Source: Hungateiclostridiaceae bacterium UBA3922 (GTDB lineage: Bacteria > Bacillota > Clostridia > Acetivibrionales > DTU013). Taken from it: 9,974 nt of DNA. A model generated the notes under the pieces. It ran no database searches and was not told the origin of the DNA. It saw nothing but the letters and a program-made list of their open reading frames with translations. Shown one piece after another: positions 1 through 6,989 of the stretch. Location: contig DGEQ01000054.1 in NCBI GenBank assembly GCA_002386045.1, forward strand, positions 1,606 to 11,579. The letters run 5' to 3'. The first letter of the stretch is position 1. The number at the start of each line of letters is the position of its first letter. Made by a program: the position numbers and the translations under genes.

Positions 1-1826
1 TGCAGCGTTTCGATTATGTCATCTTTCAGTCTTCCTATCTCATGCGCGAAGGAAGTAAGCTGTTCGACCACCTGTATCGCATCATTCATGGCCTGGGCGA
101 TCATCTCGTATCTCTCTTTGCTCCTGGCTACGCTCTGCGCCTGCTCCGACGTTATCACGGCTACTCTTTCCATCGTCCTGACCGCATTCTGTGCATTGGA
201 CCGCAGTTCATTCACGACACTGTCTATTTCCTTTGTATAGATCGCGCACTCTTCCGCCAGTTTCTTGATCTCATCAGCGACCACCGCAAAGCCTTTGCCT
301 GATTCTCCGGCCCTGGCCGCCTCTATGGCGGCATTTAGCGCCAGCATGTTTGTCTGGTCCGCAATGGATGCTATCACGCTGCTCGCCTGGCTGATTTTTT
401 CTGAACTCTCATGGGTTTTGAGGATGACGTCATGTATCTCCTTTGCCGCGCTGCCGCTTTCATCCGTTACCCTGATGAGTTCGTCGATCTCCAGCAGCCC
501 GTCGCTGACGACCTCTTTTACCTTGTTCGAAGCAGTATTCAGACTGTCTACGCAGTCAAGATCCTTTTCGATCGCTTCGCCGAGAAGGATTGCCTTCGAT
601 GTCCCGTCCTGAACGCTTTCAGCCTGATCCGAGGCACCTCTTGCGATCTCATCCACGGCACTGGCGACTTCCTGGGCAGTCGAAGCTGCCTGCTGTATCG
701 ATGCATTCATCTCCTCGGAGGCTGCAGCCACCTGTTCCGCTGAATTGCTGATTTCGCCAATGATGCTCCTGAGGCTGTCGGTTATGGTTTGCATCGCGAC
801 AGACAGCCTTCCTGTCTCGTCCTTTCTCATCAGGTTTTTCTTCGGCACATCCCGTGTAATGTCCAGTGCCGCTATTATCTCCGAATGTTTCGCAGCCTCG
901 GTGACCGGTCCGGCTATCGAATTCCCGATAAAGTATACCACTGCTATGCTTGCCAGCAGAATGACCGTCGCGGCGATAAAGACGGTCCTCTGGAGTTCGG
1001 GTATCGAATCCAGTACCTCCGCCTTGTTCGCTGTGACCACTATGGTCCAGTCTGTCCCTTCTACAGGCATGAATGCATTGTACATTTCCCTGCCCTCGAA
1101 AGAATAGCTGCTCACTCCTGCTTTTTCATGCAGGATCTTTTCGAACTCAGCAGCCACAGACGCCAGGGATCCGTCGTTTATGACTTCTTCAATGGGGTTC
1201 CACTGGTCCATGACCCTTTCCTTGTCGGGATGGGCAACTACCGTACCCCTGCCGTTTATCATGTAGGCATAACCCTTGTCTCCAAAACCGATCCCGTCCG
1301 TAATGTCGCTCAATGCATTGCCGTCCCTGCGTCCGACCAGGACCCCGACGGCTTTGCCGTCCTTTTCTATCGGTACGGCATACATGAGGACCACCTCGCC
1401 GGTAACACGGCTCACCAGCAGATCCGATACGTTCTTTTCACCGGCAAAGGCTTTCTTTATGTACTCCCTGTCACCCAACTGGCTGGTCGATCCGTCGGTG
1501 TAATTTGCAACGCCGTCAGGGCCAACGACCCCGATGTCGATAAAACCGGTTTTAGCTACCTGCCTTTGCAGCACTGTCTTCTGGATATTCCAGTCCATGC
1601 CCTGGATATCCTCACTCATCGCGATCATTTCCAAGGTCCTCATCTGGGTCTGTATCCTGCTCTCAGTCAGCCGGGCTGCTTCGGCAGCCATCGCGTAAAG
1701 CGCCTTCTCGGTATCCCTGGTAAGGGCCCGGGTGGCTATCCGGACTGATATGATCCCAAGTACGGCCGATGAAATCGCAACTACAGCAGAGAAACAGATG
1801 ATAAGCTTCGTTTTGATACTCCTCAT
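1..1826 (-). CDS. Methyl-accepting chemotaxis protein, dCache type (3' end outside window)
   Basis: A transmembrane chemoreceptor that senses an extracellular ligand and controls the CheA kinase. I translated 608 codons without a stop; the gene runs off the left edge. Seen in order: a first membrane segment at residues 5-30; an extracellular region of about 250 residues with double-Cache features (DIGVVGPDGV, later GYAYMINGRGTVVAHP near residue 190); a second membrane segment at about 280-300; a HAMP linker to about 350; and the cytoplasmic signalling coil. The hairpin tip is canonical (QTNMLALNAAIEAARAGE, ending near residue 507), so about 100 residues after the tip are visible and only a short C-terminal part should be missing. 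The ATG at 1826 has AGGAG six bases upstream. The ligand cannot be told from the sequence. The rest of the chemotaxis machinery is not in the window. Confidence 0.95.
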   Translation of the reverse strand, partial: MRSIKTKLIICFSAVVAISSAVLGIISVRIATRALTRDTEKALYAMAAEAARLTESRIQTQMRTLEMIAMSEDIQGMDWNIQKTVLQRQVAKTGFIDIGVVGPDGVANYTDGSTSQLGDREYIKKAFAGEKNVSDLLVSRVTGEVVLMYAVPIEKDGKAVGVLVGRRDGNALSDITDGIGFGDKGYAYMINGRGTVVAHPDKERVMDQWNPIEEVINDGSLASVAAEFEKILHEKAGVSSYSFEGREMYNAFMPVEGTDWTIVVTANKAEVLDSIPELQRTVFIAATVILLASIAVVYFIGNSIAGPVTEAAKHSEIIAALDITRDVPKKNLMRKDETGRLSVAMQTITDSLRSIIGEISNSAEQVAAASEEMNASIQQAASTAQEVASAVDEIARGASDQAESVQDGTSKAILLGEAIEKDLDCVDSLNTASNKVKEVVSDGLLEIDELIRVTDESGSAAKEIHDVILKTHESSEKISQASSVIASIADQTNMLALNAAIEAARAGESGKGFAVVADEIKKLAEECAIYTKEIDSVVNELRSNAQNAVRTMERVAVITSEQAQSVARSKERYEMIAQAMNDAIQVVEQLTSFAHEIGRLKDDIIETL

Positions 1827-1903
1827 AAATTGCTCCTTTCTTGCCGGATGATATTACAATAAACGGCGCGTTGGATGCCGTCGAAAATAAAAAATATGCA
1901 GAT

Positions 1904-1933
1904 ATTATATAATATTTTGCACATCGGATTGAA
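1904..1933 (-). promoter_or_regulatory. Probable promoter of the chemoreceptor gene
   Basis: On the minus strand a perfect TATAAT (1904-1909) is preceded at 18 bp by TTCAAT (1928-1933), a weak -35 match. The -10 box sits inside a 14-bp AT-only palindrome (1902-1915). It would give a leader of about 70 bases before the ATG. The site lies at and just beyond the point where the upstream gene remnant loses its family similarity. No convincing sigma-D (motility) promoter was found. Confidence 0.5.
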
Positions 1934-2110
1934 GCAATCTGCTTCCAGGGCATGTCCGAAACCGCCGTCTTCGTTCTGGTATTCTGCGAGTGCTGACAAT
2001 ACTGCCTCCCTGCTCCCGTTTTCGAACAGGTATGCGAACCGCGCCCTGTCTATGGGCCTTGCGTTCAGGCATATCCATTTCCTTGCCCTTTCAAATATCC
2101 CGTTTGCAAT
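1922..2110 (-). pseudogene. 5' remnant of a prenyltransferase/squalene-cyclase-like gene
   Basis: Reading the minus strand from 2110 gives 63 codons that look like real protein, including RARKWICLNARPIDRARF, YLFENGSREAVLSALAEYQ and NEDGGFGHALEADCFNP. From memory this matches the start of a clostridial family of about 300 residues with prenyltransferase/squalene-cyclase-type QxEDGGFG repeats; I could not search. The first codon is ATT, preceded at 7 bases by a strong GGAGGGA ribosome-binding site (2118-2124), so an ATG has probably mutated to ATT. There is no ATG, GTG or TTG in frame before the similarity begins. After NPM the similarity stops, and the frame continues through non-protein-like sequence (CKILYNICIFF) to a TGA at 1823-1825 that overlaps the chemoreceptor ATG. 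Most of the gene is missing, consistent with a deletion. Very weak translation from ATT cannot be excluded. Confidence 0.62.
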
Positions 2111-2189
2111 CCTGGTTTCCCTCCATACCTTTTTTTACCGGGCAATGTATCAAAAACCATTGTTTTCTGTTACATCGGACTTCAGTTTG

Positions 2190-2198
2190 TGTTACAAT
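2190..2198 (+). promoter_or_regulatory. Possible extended -10 promoter for the beta-helix gene
   Basis: TGTTACAAT at 2190-2198 fits the extended -10 form TGnTAnAAT, which can work without a strong -35; the bases 17 bp upstream (TTACAT) match poorly. It would give a leader of about 105 bases. A second, weaker candidate is TTAACA at 2223-2228 with CATATA 18 bp later. A 13-bp dyad, GGCTGA-A-TCAGCC (2264-2276), lies in the leader and could be an operator or a small hairpin. The rest of 2111-2311 shows nothing else I can interpret. Confidence 0.35.
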
Positions 2199-2311
2199 AA
2201 AAATGCCCGTCCCTGCCTGGTATTAACATTATACTGCAACCGAAGGCATATATAAAGAGTGCGGGCTGAATCAGCCATTGTCGGCAAATCTGGACAGAAA
2301 GAGGAGAATGT

Positions 2312-2971
2312 ATGGATGTAAGGATCATTGATCTGTTTGATTTGAACGAATGCTTGGCAAGGGATATTTTCGACGGCCTGGAATATCCATGGGAAGCACT
2401 GCCGAAGATAAAAACGTTCCTCCCGGAGTTTGCGAAAACGTTGCCTGCAGATTTCGAGCAGATAAGCGAGAATGTCTGGGTCGGCAAAGGTACGACGATC
2501 GAAAAGACGGTAACGATAAAGGGTCCGGCTATCATCGGGTATAACTGCGAATTAAGGCACTGCGCTTACATAAGGGAAAACGTGATCATAGGCAACGAAT
2601 GCGTCATCGGCAACTCCACCGAGCTTAAGAACGCGCTTCTTTTCAACAAGGTACAGGTGCCGCATTTCAACTACGTGGGCGATTCCATCCTCGGCTGCAA
2701 GGCACATACGGGCGCCGGTGTTATCTGCTCGAACCTGAAATCCTACGGCACTCAGGTCAAGGTGACAGACGGCACCAGGTCGATAGAAACGGGCCTGAGA
2801 AAATTCGGCGCGATAATAGGCGACAACTCGGAAATCGGCTGCAACAGCGTGCTGAACCCGGGGACCGTGATAGGCAAAAACTGCATCGTCTACCCGTTGA
2901 CATGCGTCAGGGGGTATGTGCCGTCAAACCATGTGCTGAAAAACAACGGCGTGATGGTGATCAGGACATGA
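2312..2971 (+). CDS. Stand-alone left-handed beta-helix protein, GlmU acetyltransferase-like
   Basis: A 219-residue protein made of a short N-terminal part (1-55) and hexapeptide repeats that fold as a left-handed beta-helix (about 56-205). Repeats such as VWVGKG, VTIKGPAIIG, VIIGNECVIG and TVIGKN are visible. Residues 113-141 (KVQVPHFNYVGD to GAGVICSN) line up from memory with the acetyl-transfer site of GlmU (GHLTYLGD to GAGTITCN), placing His118 at the catalytic histidine and Asn141 at a conserved asparagine. The uridylyltransferase domain of GlmU is absent. Such proteins are often annotated as UDP-GlcNAc pyrophosphorylase-like, which overstates what the domain shows. Likely activity is acyl transfer to a sugar or nucleotide sugar; the substrate is unknown. 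The ATG at 2312 follows GAGGAG by five bases. It faces glmM, whose product is the substrate of GlmU, so a link to amino-sugar metabolism is possible. Confidence 0.85.
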   Translation: MDVRIIDLFDLNECLARDIFDGLEYPWEALPKIKTFLPEFAKTLPADFEQISENVWVGKGTTIEKTVTIKGPAIIGYNCELRHCAYIRENVIIGNECVIGNSTELKNALLFNKVQVPHFNYVGDSILGCKAHTGAGVICSNLKSYGTQVKVTDGTRSIETGLRKFGAIIGDNSEIGCNSVLNPGTVIGKNCIVYPLTCVRGYVPSNHVLKNNGVMVIRT

Positions 2972-3111
2972 CCCGGTCCAGGGGGCATAAACCGATCCAG
3001 GCAAATGACCCGATTAAGGCGCATGACCCGGTCAAGTGAAATGACCTTGCTCAAGCCCACAACCCGGTCAAGTGAAAAACATCTTTCAGGCTCATAACCC
3101 GGTCCACATGA
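2968..3111. repeat. Degenerate 18-bp tandem repeat, about 8 units
   Basis: Head-to-tail units modelled on ATGACCCGGTCAAGTGAA begin at 2968, 2987, 3005, 3023, 3041, 3059 and 3094, with a decayed 17-base unit at 3077-3093. All clear units are 18 bp except the first, which is 19. Most contain a near-palindromic core GACC-C-GGTC. The first unit overlaps the TGA of the beta-helix gene, so the array starts exactly where coding ends. Units are contiguous with no unique spacers. Confidence 0.85.
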
Positions 3112-3113
3112 AG

Positions 3114-3144
3114 AAGCCCCGGCTGGATGTACTGTCCGGGGCTT
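3114..3144. terminator. Bidirectional hairpin terminator
   Basis: A perfect 9-bp GC-rich stem, AAGCCCCGG (3114-3122) and CCGGGGCTT (3136-3144), encloses a 13-base loop. On the plus strand it is followed by T-rich sequence (TGGTGTTTGTTTCCTT), a good intrinsic terminator for the beta-helix gene. On the minus strand the trailing CTTCTTCAT is less T-rich but the stem should still end the glmM transcript. It lies between the two converging genes. Confidence 0.8.
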
Positions 3145-3184
3145 TGGTGTTTGTTTCCTTCCCTTCGTTTTCCGGCTATCCCGG

Positions 3185-4534
3185 TCAGCCGAGCCGTTCC
3201 TCGATCACGGCGACCAGTTCCGATGCCCTTTTTTCTATGTATTCCCTGTCCTTGCCTTCTATCATGACGCGCACGAGCGGTTCCGTGCCCGAAGGCCTGA
3301 TCAGTACCCTGCCTTCCCCTTTGAACTCGTCTTCAAGTTCACAGCAGAGTTTTGCGACCAGTTCGTCCTCCAGGTACCTGTGCTTGTTTTCGTTTTTGAC
3401 CCTCGCATTCTTCAGGACCTGCGGCAGTACCTGCATCACGCCTGCCAGGTCAGACAGCCTGCGGCCTGTCGACTTCATCACGTTCAGGAGCTGAAGCGCT
3501 GTCAACAGGCCGTCGCCGGTGGTGTTGTACTTCAGGAAGATTATGTGCCCGGACTGCTCGCCGCCCAGCACGTATCCCTTGTCCAGCATCTCCTCGAGCA
3601 CATACCTGTCGCCAACCTTCGTTTTGACAAGCTTCAGGCCATTTTCGCGGGCCATCATGTCCATGCCGATGTTGCTCATTACCGTGACCACTATCGTATC
3701 GTCGGCAAGCTGCCCCGCTTTTTTCAGTTCCAGTCCGATTATCGACATTATTCTGTCGCCGTCCACCAGTTCGCCGTTTTCGTCAACGGCCAGCACCCTG
3801 TCCGCATCTCCGTCAAATGCAAGGCCGACGTCGGCCCCGCACTCTTTCACGTATTCCATGAGCTGCGACATGTGGGTAGAACCACAGTCGCGGTTTATGT
3901 TCGTTCCGTCCGGGCAGTCATTTATCGCGAAGACCTGCGCTCCGAGTTCCTCGAACAATGCCGGGGCTGCCCTGTAGGATGCGCCGTTGGCGCAGTCCAC
4001 TGCTATTTTCAGGCCTTTCAGGTCGTGATCTATGGTGCTTTTCAGGAAGTCCACATAGTCACGCAAGGTGTTTTCAGCCGTCTTTTTCCTGCCCACCCCG
4101 GCTCCTGACGGGAGCATCCTGCTGTCGAACCCGTTCTTTACGATCTCTTCTATCTTGTCTTCCGTCGCATCGGGCAGCTTGTATCCCTTAGAATCGAAAA
4201 ACTTGATGCCATTGAATTCGAATGGATTATGTGAAGCCGAGATGACCACTCCTGCATCAGCCTTGTAATACCGCGTAAGGTATGCCACTGCGGGTGTCGG
4301 TATAACACCGAGGCAGACCGCTTCTGCCCCGACGGAGCAGATACCGGCCACCAGCGCCGATTCGAGCATGCCTCCGGATATCCTCGTGTCCATCCCGACC
4401 AGTATCCTGGGAGTATGCTGCGTTTCAGCCGTAAGTACGTATGCTCCTGCCTGCCCGAGCTTATATACGAGCTCCGCTGTGAGTTCCGTGTTCGCTATCC
4501 CTCTTACGCCATCTGTTCCAAAAAGCCTCGCCAT
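3185..4534 (-). CDS. glmM: Phosphoglucosamine mutase
   Basis: Converts glucosamine-6-phosphate to glucosamine-1-phosphate in the cytoplasm, the step before GlmU on the way to UDP-GlcNAc and peptidoglycan. At 449 residues it has the normal family length. Key sites are intact: the phosphoserine loop ISASHNP with Ser101; the metal-binding DGDADR at 241-246; the sugar-binding GGEQSGH at 324-330; and the phosphate-binding RPSGTEP at 413-419. The N-terminal RLFGTDGVRG is typical of GlmM rather than of other phosphohexomutases. The ATG at 4534 follows AGGGGGA by about five bases. It is the last gene of the cdaA-cdaR-glmM block, 129 bases after cdaR, and also has its own candidate promoter. In several Firmicutes GlmM binds CdaA and lowers its activity, which explains the conserved linkage. 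Confidence 0.98.
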   Translation of the reverse strand: MARLFGTDGVRGIANTELTAELVYKLGQAGAYVLTAETQHTPRILVGMDTRISGGMLESALVAGICSVGAEAVCLGVIPTPAVAYLTRYYKADAGVVISASHNPFEFNGIKFFDSKGYKLPDATEDKIEEIVKNGFDSRMLPSGAGVGRKKTAENTLRDYVDFLKSTIDHDLKGLKIAVDCANGASYRAAPALFEELGAQVFAINDCPDGTNINRDCGSTHMSQLMEYVKECGADVGLAFDGDADRVLAVDENGELVDGDRIMSIIGLELKKAGQLADDTIVVTVMSNIGMDMMARENGLKLVKTKVGDRYVLEEMLDKGYVLGGEQSGHIIFLKYNTTGDGLLTALQLLNVMKSTGRRLSDLAGVMQVLPQVLKNARVKNENKHRYLEDELVAKLCCELEDEFKGEGRVLIRPSGTEPLVRVMIEGKDREYIEKRASELVAVIEERLG

Positions 4535-4575
4535 ACATTTCCCCCTGGTGTAAAGAATAGAAAGTGAAGCACTCC

Positions 4576-4605
4576 ATAATAATGCAACCTGTGCTCTCAG
4601 TTCAA
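4576..4605 (-). promoter_or_regulatory. Probable internal promoter for glmM
   Basis: In the gap between cdaR and glmM, the minus strand carries TTGAAC (4600-4605) and TATTAT (4576-4581) separated by 18 bp, matching the housekeeping consensus at 4/6 and 5/6. It would let glmM be expressed independently of the cyclic di-AMP genes. No strong terminator was seen between cdaR and glmM, so read-through from upstream is also expected. Confidence 0.5.
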
Positions 4606-4663
4606 TACTCTACTTCAATTTTTTTGCAATTATGCATTTTTATTGATCCGGATATCCCAAGGA

Positions 4664-5953
4664 TCACGGATTTGCCGGCGTATTCTCATCCGGCTGCTGT
4701 TCGCCGGGCGAGCCATCTTCCGGCGGAGTTTCAGGTGTCTTGGTGATCCTGACCTCAACATAGACCCGCTGTACGAGGTTGCCGGTCTGCGGCAGGTTCA
4801 TGTTGAGCTGGAGCCGGTGTGTGCCTTCCGCCAGGTCGGCCACATCAACGGCTGGCCTGAGCGACGAGGGAACGATGCTGTTCAGGTCTGCCTGCAGTCC
4901 TCTGAACTGTACTACGACCCTGTCTGTTATTATCTCATATGCAAGGGTCCCGTCGTTCCTTGCGTTCAGTATCGATATCTCATCCTTCCTGAACTCGAAG
5001 TTCCTGACCACGAGTTCCTCGACATCCATGTAGACCTTGATTTCTCCGGGCGAATCCACCAGCTCCACCCCTTCGGGTATCACCAGCGGTACAGTGGTGC
5101 TCAGGTCCTTATCCAGTCCATCGATGTCAAGTTGTTCCGTCTTGATCTCCCTCAGGTCCTCAAGCACGCCCGGTGCCCCTCTGACCAGCACCCTGGCAGG
5201 CTCGATCATCCTGTTCGCGGTGATCTCGATGTGGTTGGCAGCAAGCCTGCCTCTCGTGACAAGGGATACGGGAACTTCCTTCGCAGTTTCTATCGTCACG
5301 TCGACTTTCATAAGATCAAGACCGGTGATCTCGTTCCCGTCCTTGTCGAACGCTTTGCACTGTACCTGCCTGACCACGGTGTCCCTGTCGACGTCGCTAA
5401 GTTCAAGGAAAGCCTTGACCGAGGCTATGCTGTCCACGATCGCCTCATCATTGATCACTGGCACTTCTTCCGGCCTGACGGAAGCCCGCAGCATCACATA
5501 GCCAGGCTTCATCGACACGTTGGACACGACTTCCACGGCGAAATACTCTGTCTTCCTCCTGGTAAGATGGATATCTATCTCTTTCGGGTTGTATGACTCT
5601 ATCGTGACGTTCTTGAAAAGGCAGACCGGCTCGGAGAATGCAAGCTTCTTGTCGTTTACCGACTGGATCTGCGAGTAGTCAAGGTAGACTTCGAAATCCG
5701 TCGACCTGACCTTTTCCACCACGTCCTGGCGTCCCCTGATCGTTATGTCGATGAATGTCCTTGGCTGGTTCTTAAGGTCGTAGTTGTTCTGGCTGAGGAA
5801 ATCCTTGTTGACCTCGGTCACGGGCACATTGTATATGGTAATCGTTTTGAACGGGTTAGTCACGTTCGACACATAGAGCCAGAAAAGCAGTGCTACTAAA
5901 AAGGCAAGGACCTTTATCTTTATATCTTTCTTGAACCAGTCTGCGATTCTCAC
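4664..5953 (-). CDS. cdaR: CdaA regulator, YbbR-domain membrane protein
   Basis: A membrane-anchored extracytoplasmic protein that binds CdaA and modulates cyclic di-AMP synthesis. The protein starts with a short basic cytoplasmic stretch (RIADWFKKDIKIK), then one hydrophobic segment (VLAFLVALLFWLYVSN, about residues 15-30), then a long region of successive YbbR-type beta domains of about 80 residues each, apparently four. It ends in a proline- and acid-rich low-complexity tail of about 26 residues (PETPPEDGSPGEQQPDEN), likely flexible. I chose the GTG at 5953, giving 429 residues, because GGAGGGG lies nine bases upstream and the GTG overlaps the cdaA stop as GTGA, typical of translational coupling. 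A GTG at 5971 would add six residues but has no ribosome-binding site. Confidence 0.93.
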   Translation of the reverse strand: MRIADWFKKDIKIKVLAFLVALLFWLYVSNVTNPFKTITIYNVPVTEVNKDFLSQNNYDLKNQPRTFIDITIRGRQDVVEKVRSTDFEVYLDYSQIQSVNDKKLAFSEPVCLFKNVTIESYNPKEIDIHLTRRKTEYFAVEVVSNVSMKPGYVMLRASVRPEEVPVINDEAIVDSIASVKAFLELSDVDRDTVVRQVQCKAFDKDGNEITGLDLMKVDVTIETAKEVPVSLVTRGRLAANHIEITANRMIEPARVLVRGAPGVLEDLREIKTEQLDIDGLDKDLSTTVPLVIPEGVELVDSPGEIKVYMDVEELVVRNFEFRKDEISILNARNDGTLAYEIITDRVVVQFRGLQADLNSIVPSSLRPAVDVADLAEGTHRLQLNMNLPQTGNLVQRVYVEVRITKTPETPPEDGSPGEQQPDENTPANP

Positions 5954-6843
5954 TTGGTTTTGCCCCTCCACAGCAGGATTTTCTTAGTATTGACGTCGCG
6001 TTCCGGCAGAAGGTTCTTGTTCAGTGCCTTCCTCAGCGTGTCGGCCGTGAGGTTCCTTGTAAGGCCGCCGTTAAGCGCGAACGATATCTTGCCGGATTCT
6101 TCCGAAACTACTATCGCGATGCTGTCCGACACCTCTGTGATGCCCAGCGCCGACCTGTGCCTCATCCCAAGCTCCTTGCTGAGGCTCGGGTTATCCGTCA
6201 GCGGAAGCAGGCATGCGGCGGCTTTTACCTTGTTGTTGCGTATCACCACCGCACCGTCATGCAGCGGGGTGTCAGGAGTGAAGATGTTTATGAGGAGTTC
6301 ACTGGTTACCTGGGCATCGAGCTCTATGCCGCTGTTGATTATCTCCCCGATCTTGACTTCCCTCTCTATGACGATGAGGGCGCCTATGTACCTGGATGAA
6401 AGGGTCGTGCATGTTTTCACGATTTCCTCAATAACGGCCGTTGTCTGGACCCTGAGGCTCGATGCCTCGTCGAAGTTCAGCAGATCCTTGAACCTGCTCC
6501 TGCCTATTTTTTCAAGGGCACGGCGCAATTCAGGCTGGAAAAGGACGATGGCACCTATGGCCAATACCGAAAGCACCGACCTGAGCAGGTAGTTTATCGT
6601 TTTAAGTTCGAGGAATCCGCTCATCTCCGTTGCGACGATGATAAGGATAAGGCCTTTGATCAACTGCCATGCACGTGTTTCACGCACCAGGATGATGAGC
6701 TTGTAGATGACCCAGGTAACGATGCCTATATCCAGGAAGGCCCTGATTACGTACAGCGGATCGTCAAATCCCATGTAGCCGATGAAATTGTTGAACAGGT
6801 CGCGCAGGTTGATATTGCTGAACAGGTCCAAAAATATCCACAC
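5950..6843 (-). CDS. cdaA: Diadenylate cyclase (cyclic di-AMP synthase)
   Basis: Joins two ATP into cyclic di-AMP, the second messenger controlling potassium and osmolyte transport and cell-wall homeostasis. The 297 residues comprise three N-terminal membrane segments (about 36-53, 61-78 and 86-103), a linker, and a cytoplasmic DAC domain (about 120-275). The catalytic motifs are intact: DGA at 196-198 (in TPLHDGAVV) and RHR at 228-230 (in GMRHRSALGITE). Length and order fit CdaA rather than DisA or CdaS. The start is uncertain: GTG at 6843 is the most upstream choice before an in-frame stop, but its purine-rich AGGGGT is almost adjacent. A TTG four codons later would be better spaced. It overlaps cdaR by four bases and is preceded by two strong promoters. 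Confidence 0.97.
   Translation of the reverse strand: MWIFLDLFSNINLRDLFNNFIGYMGFDDPLYVIRAFLDIGIVTWVIYKLIILVRETRAWQLIKGLILIIVATEMSGFLELKTINYLLRSVLSVLAIGAIVLFQPELRRALEKIGRSRFKDLLNFDEASSLRVQTTAVIEEIVKTCTTLSSRYIGALIVIEREVKIGEIINSGIELDAQVTSELLINIFTPDTPLHDGAVVIRNNKVKAAACLLPLTDNPSLSKELGMRHRSALGITEVSDSIAIVVSEESGKISFALNGGLTRNLTADTLRKALNKNLLPERDVNTKKILLWRGKTK
5963..5969 (-). promoter_or_regulatory. Ribosome-binding site that sets the cdaR start
   Basis: GGAGGGG on the minus strand lies within the last codons of cdaA, nine bases before the GTG at 5953. It favours that start over the upstream GTG at 5971 and implies that cdaR translation depends on ribosomes finishing cdaA. Confidence 0.6.
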
Positions 6844-6881
6844 CCCTGTATTTCAGAAAAATCTTTTGCATCCTTATATGA

Positions 6882-6911
6882 ATTATACCTTTTTTATCTT
6901 GTATTTGTTAA
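6882..6911 (-). promoter_or_regulatory. Proximal promoter of cdaA
   Basis: TTAACA (6906-6911) and a perfect TATAAT (6882-6887) are separated by 18 bp on the minus strand, 5/6 and 6/6 matches to the housekeeping consensus. The transcript would have a short leader of about 30 bases before the cdaA GTG. Confidence 0.7.
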
Positions 6912-6958
6912 GAAGTTTTCAACAAATCTATAAAATATATGATGGAAAAGTTGTATGC

Positions 6959-6987
6959 ATTATACAATATAAGTGCGCCTTTGTCAT
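6959..6987 (-). promoter_or_regulatory. Distal promoter of cdaA
   Basis: ATGACA (6982-6987) and a perfect TATAAT (6959-6964) are separated by exactly 17 bp on the minus strand. A 27-base inverted repeat begins three bases upstream of the -35 box. Two good promoters in tandem suggest cdaA can be expressed under more than one condition. Confidence 0.6.
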
Positions 6988-6989
6988 AT

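Noticed and set aside
789..1748. Long plus-strand open frame of 319 codons opposite the chemoreceptor
   Set aside because: The minus strand encodes an unmistakable chemoreceptor over the same bases; the plus-strand translation has no recognisable motif and is an antisense shadow. The same holds for the plus-strand frames at 3380-4108, 4643-5596 and 6782-7882.
1902..1933. Sigma-D (motility) promoter for the chemoreceptor
   Set aside because: A CCGAT word is present on the minus strand near 1922-1928, but no TAAA element sits at the required distance; the TATAAT-type promoter is a better fit.
1922..2110. Insertion sequence or transposon end as the cause of the truncated gene
   Set aside because: No transposase frame, terminal inverted repeats or target duplication were seen around the break.
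2968..3111. CRISPR array
   Set aside because: The units are contiguous, 18 bp long and degenerate, with no unique spacers and no cas genes nearby.
4640..4668. Terminator after cdaR
   Set aside because: Only a six-base stem (TGATCC/GGATCA) with an 11-base loop, followed by A-rich rather than T-rich sequence on the minus strand.
5954..5971. cdaR starting at the GTG at 5971
   Set aside because: No ribosome-binding site precedes it, whereas the GTG at 5953 has GGAGGGG at nine bases and a four-base overlap with the cdaA stop.
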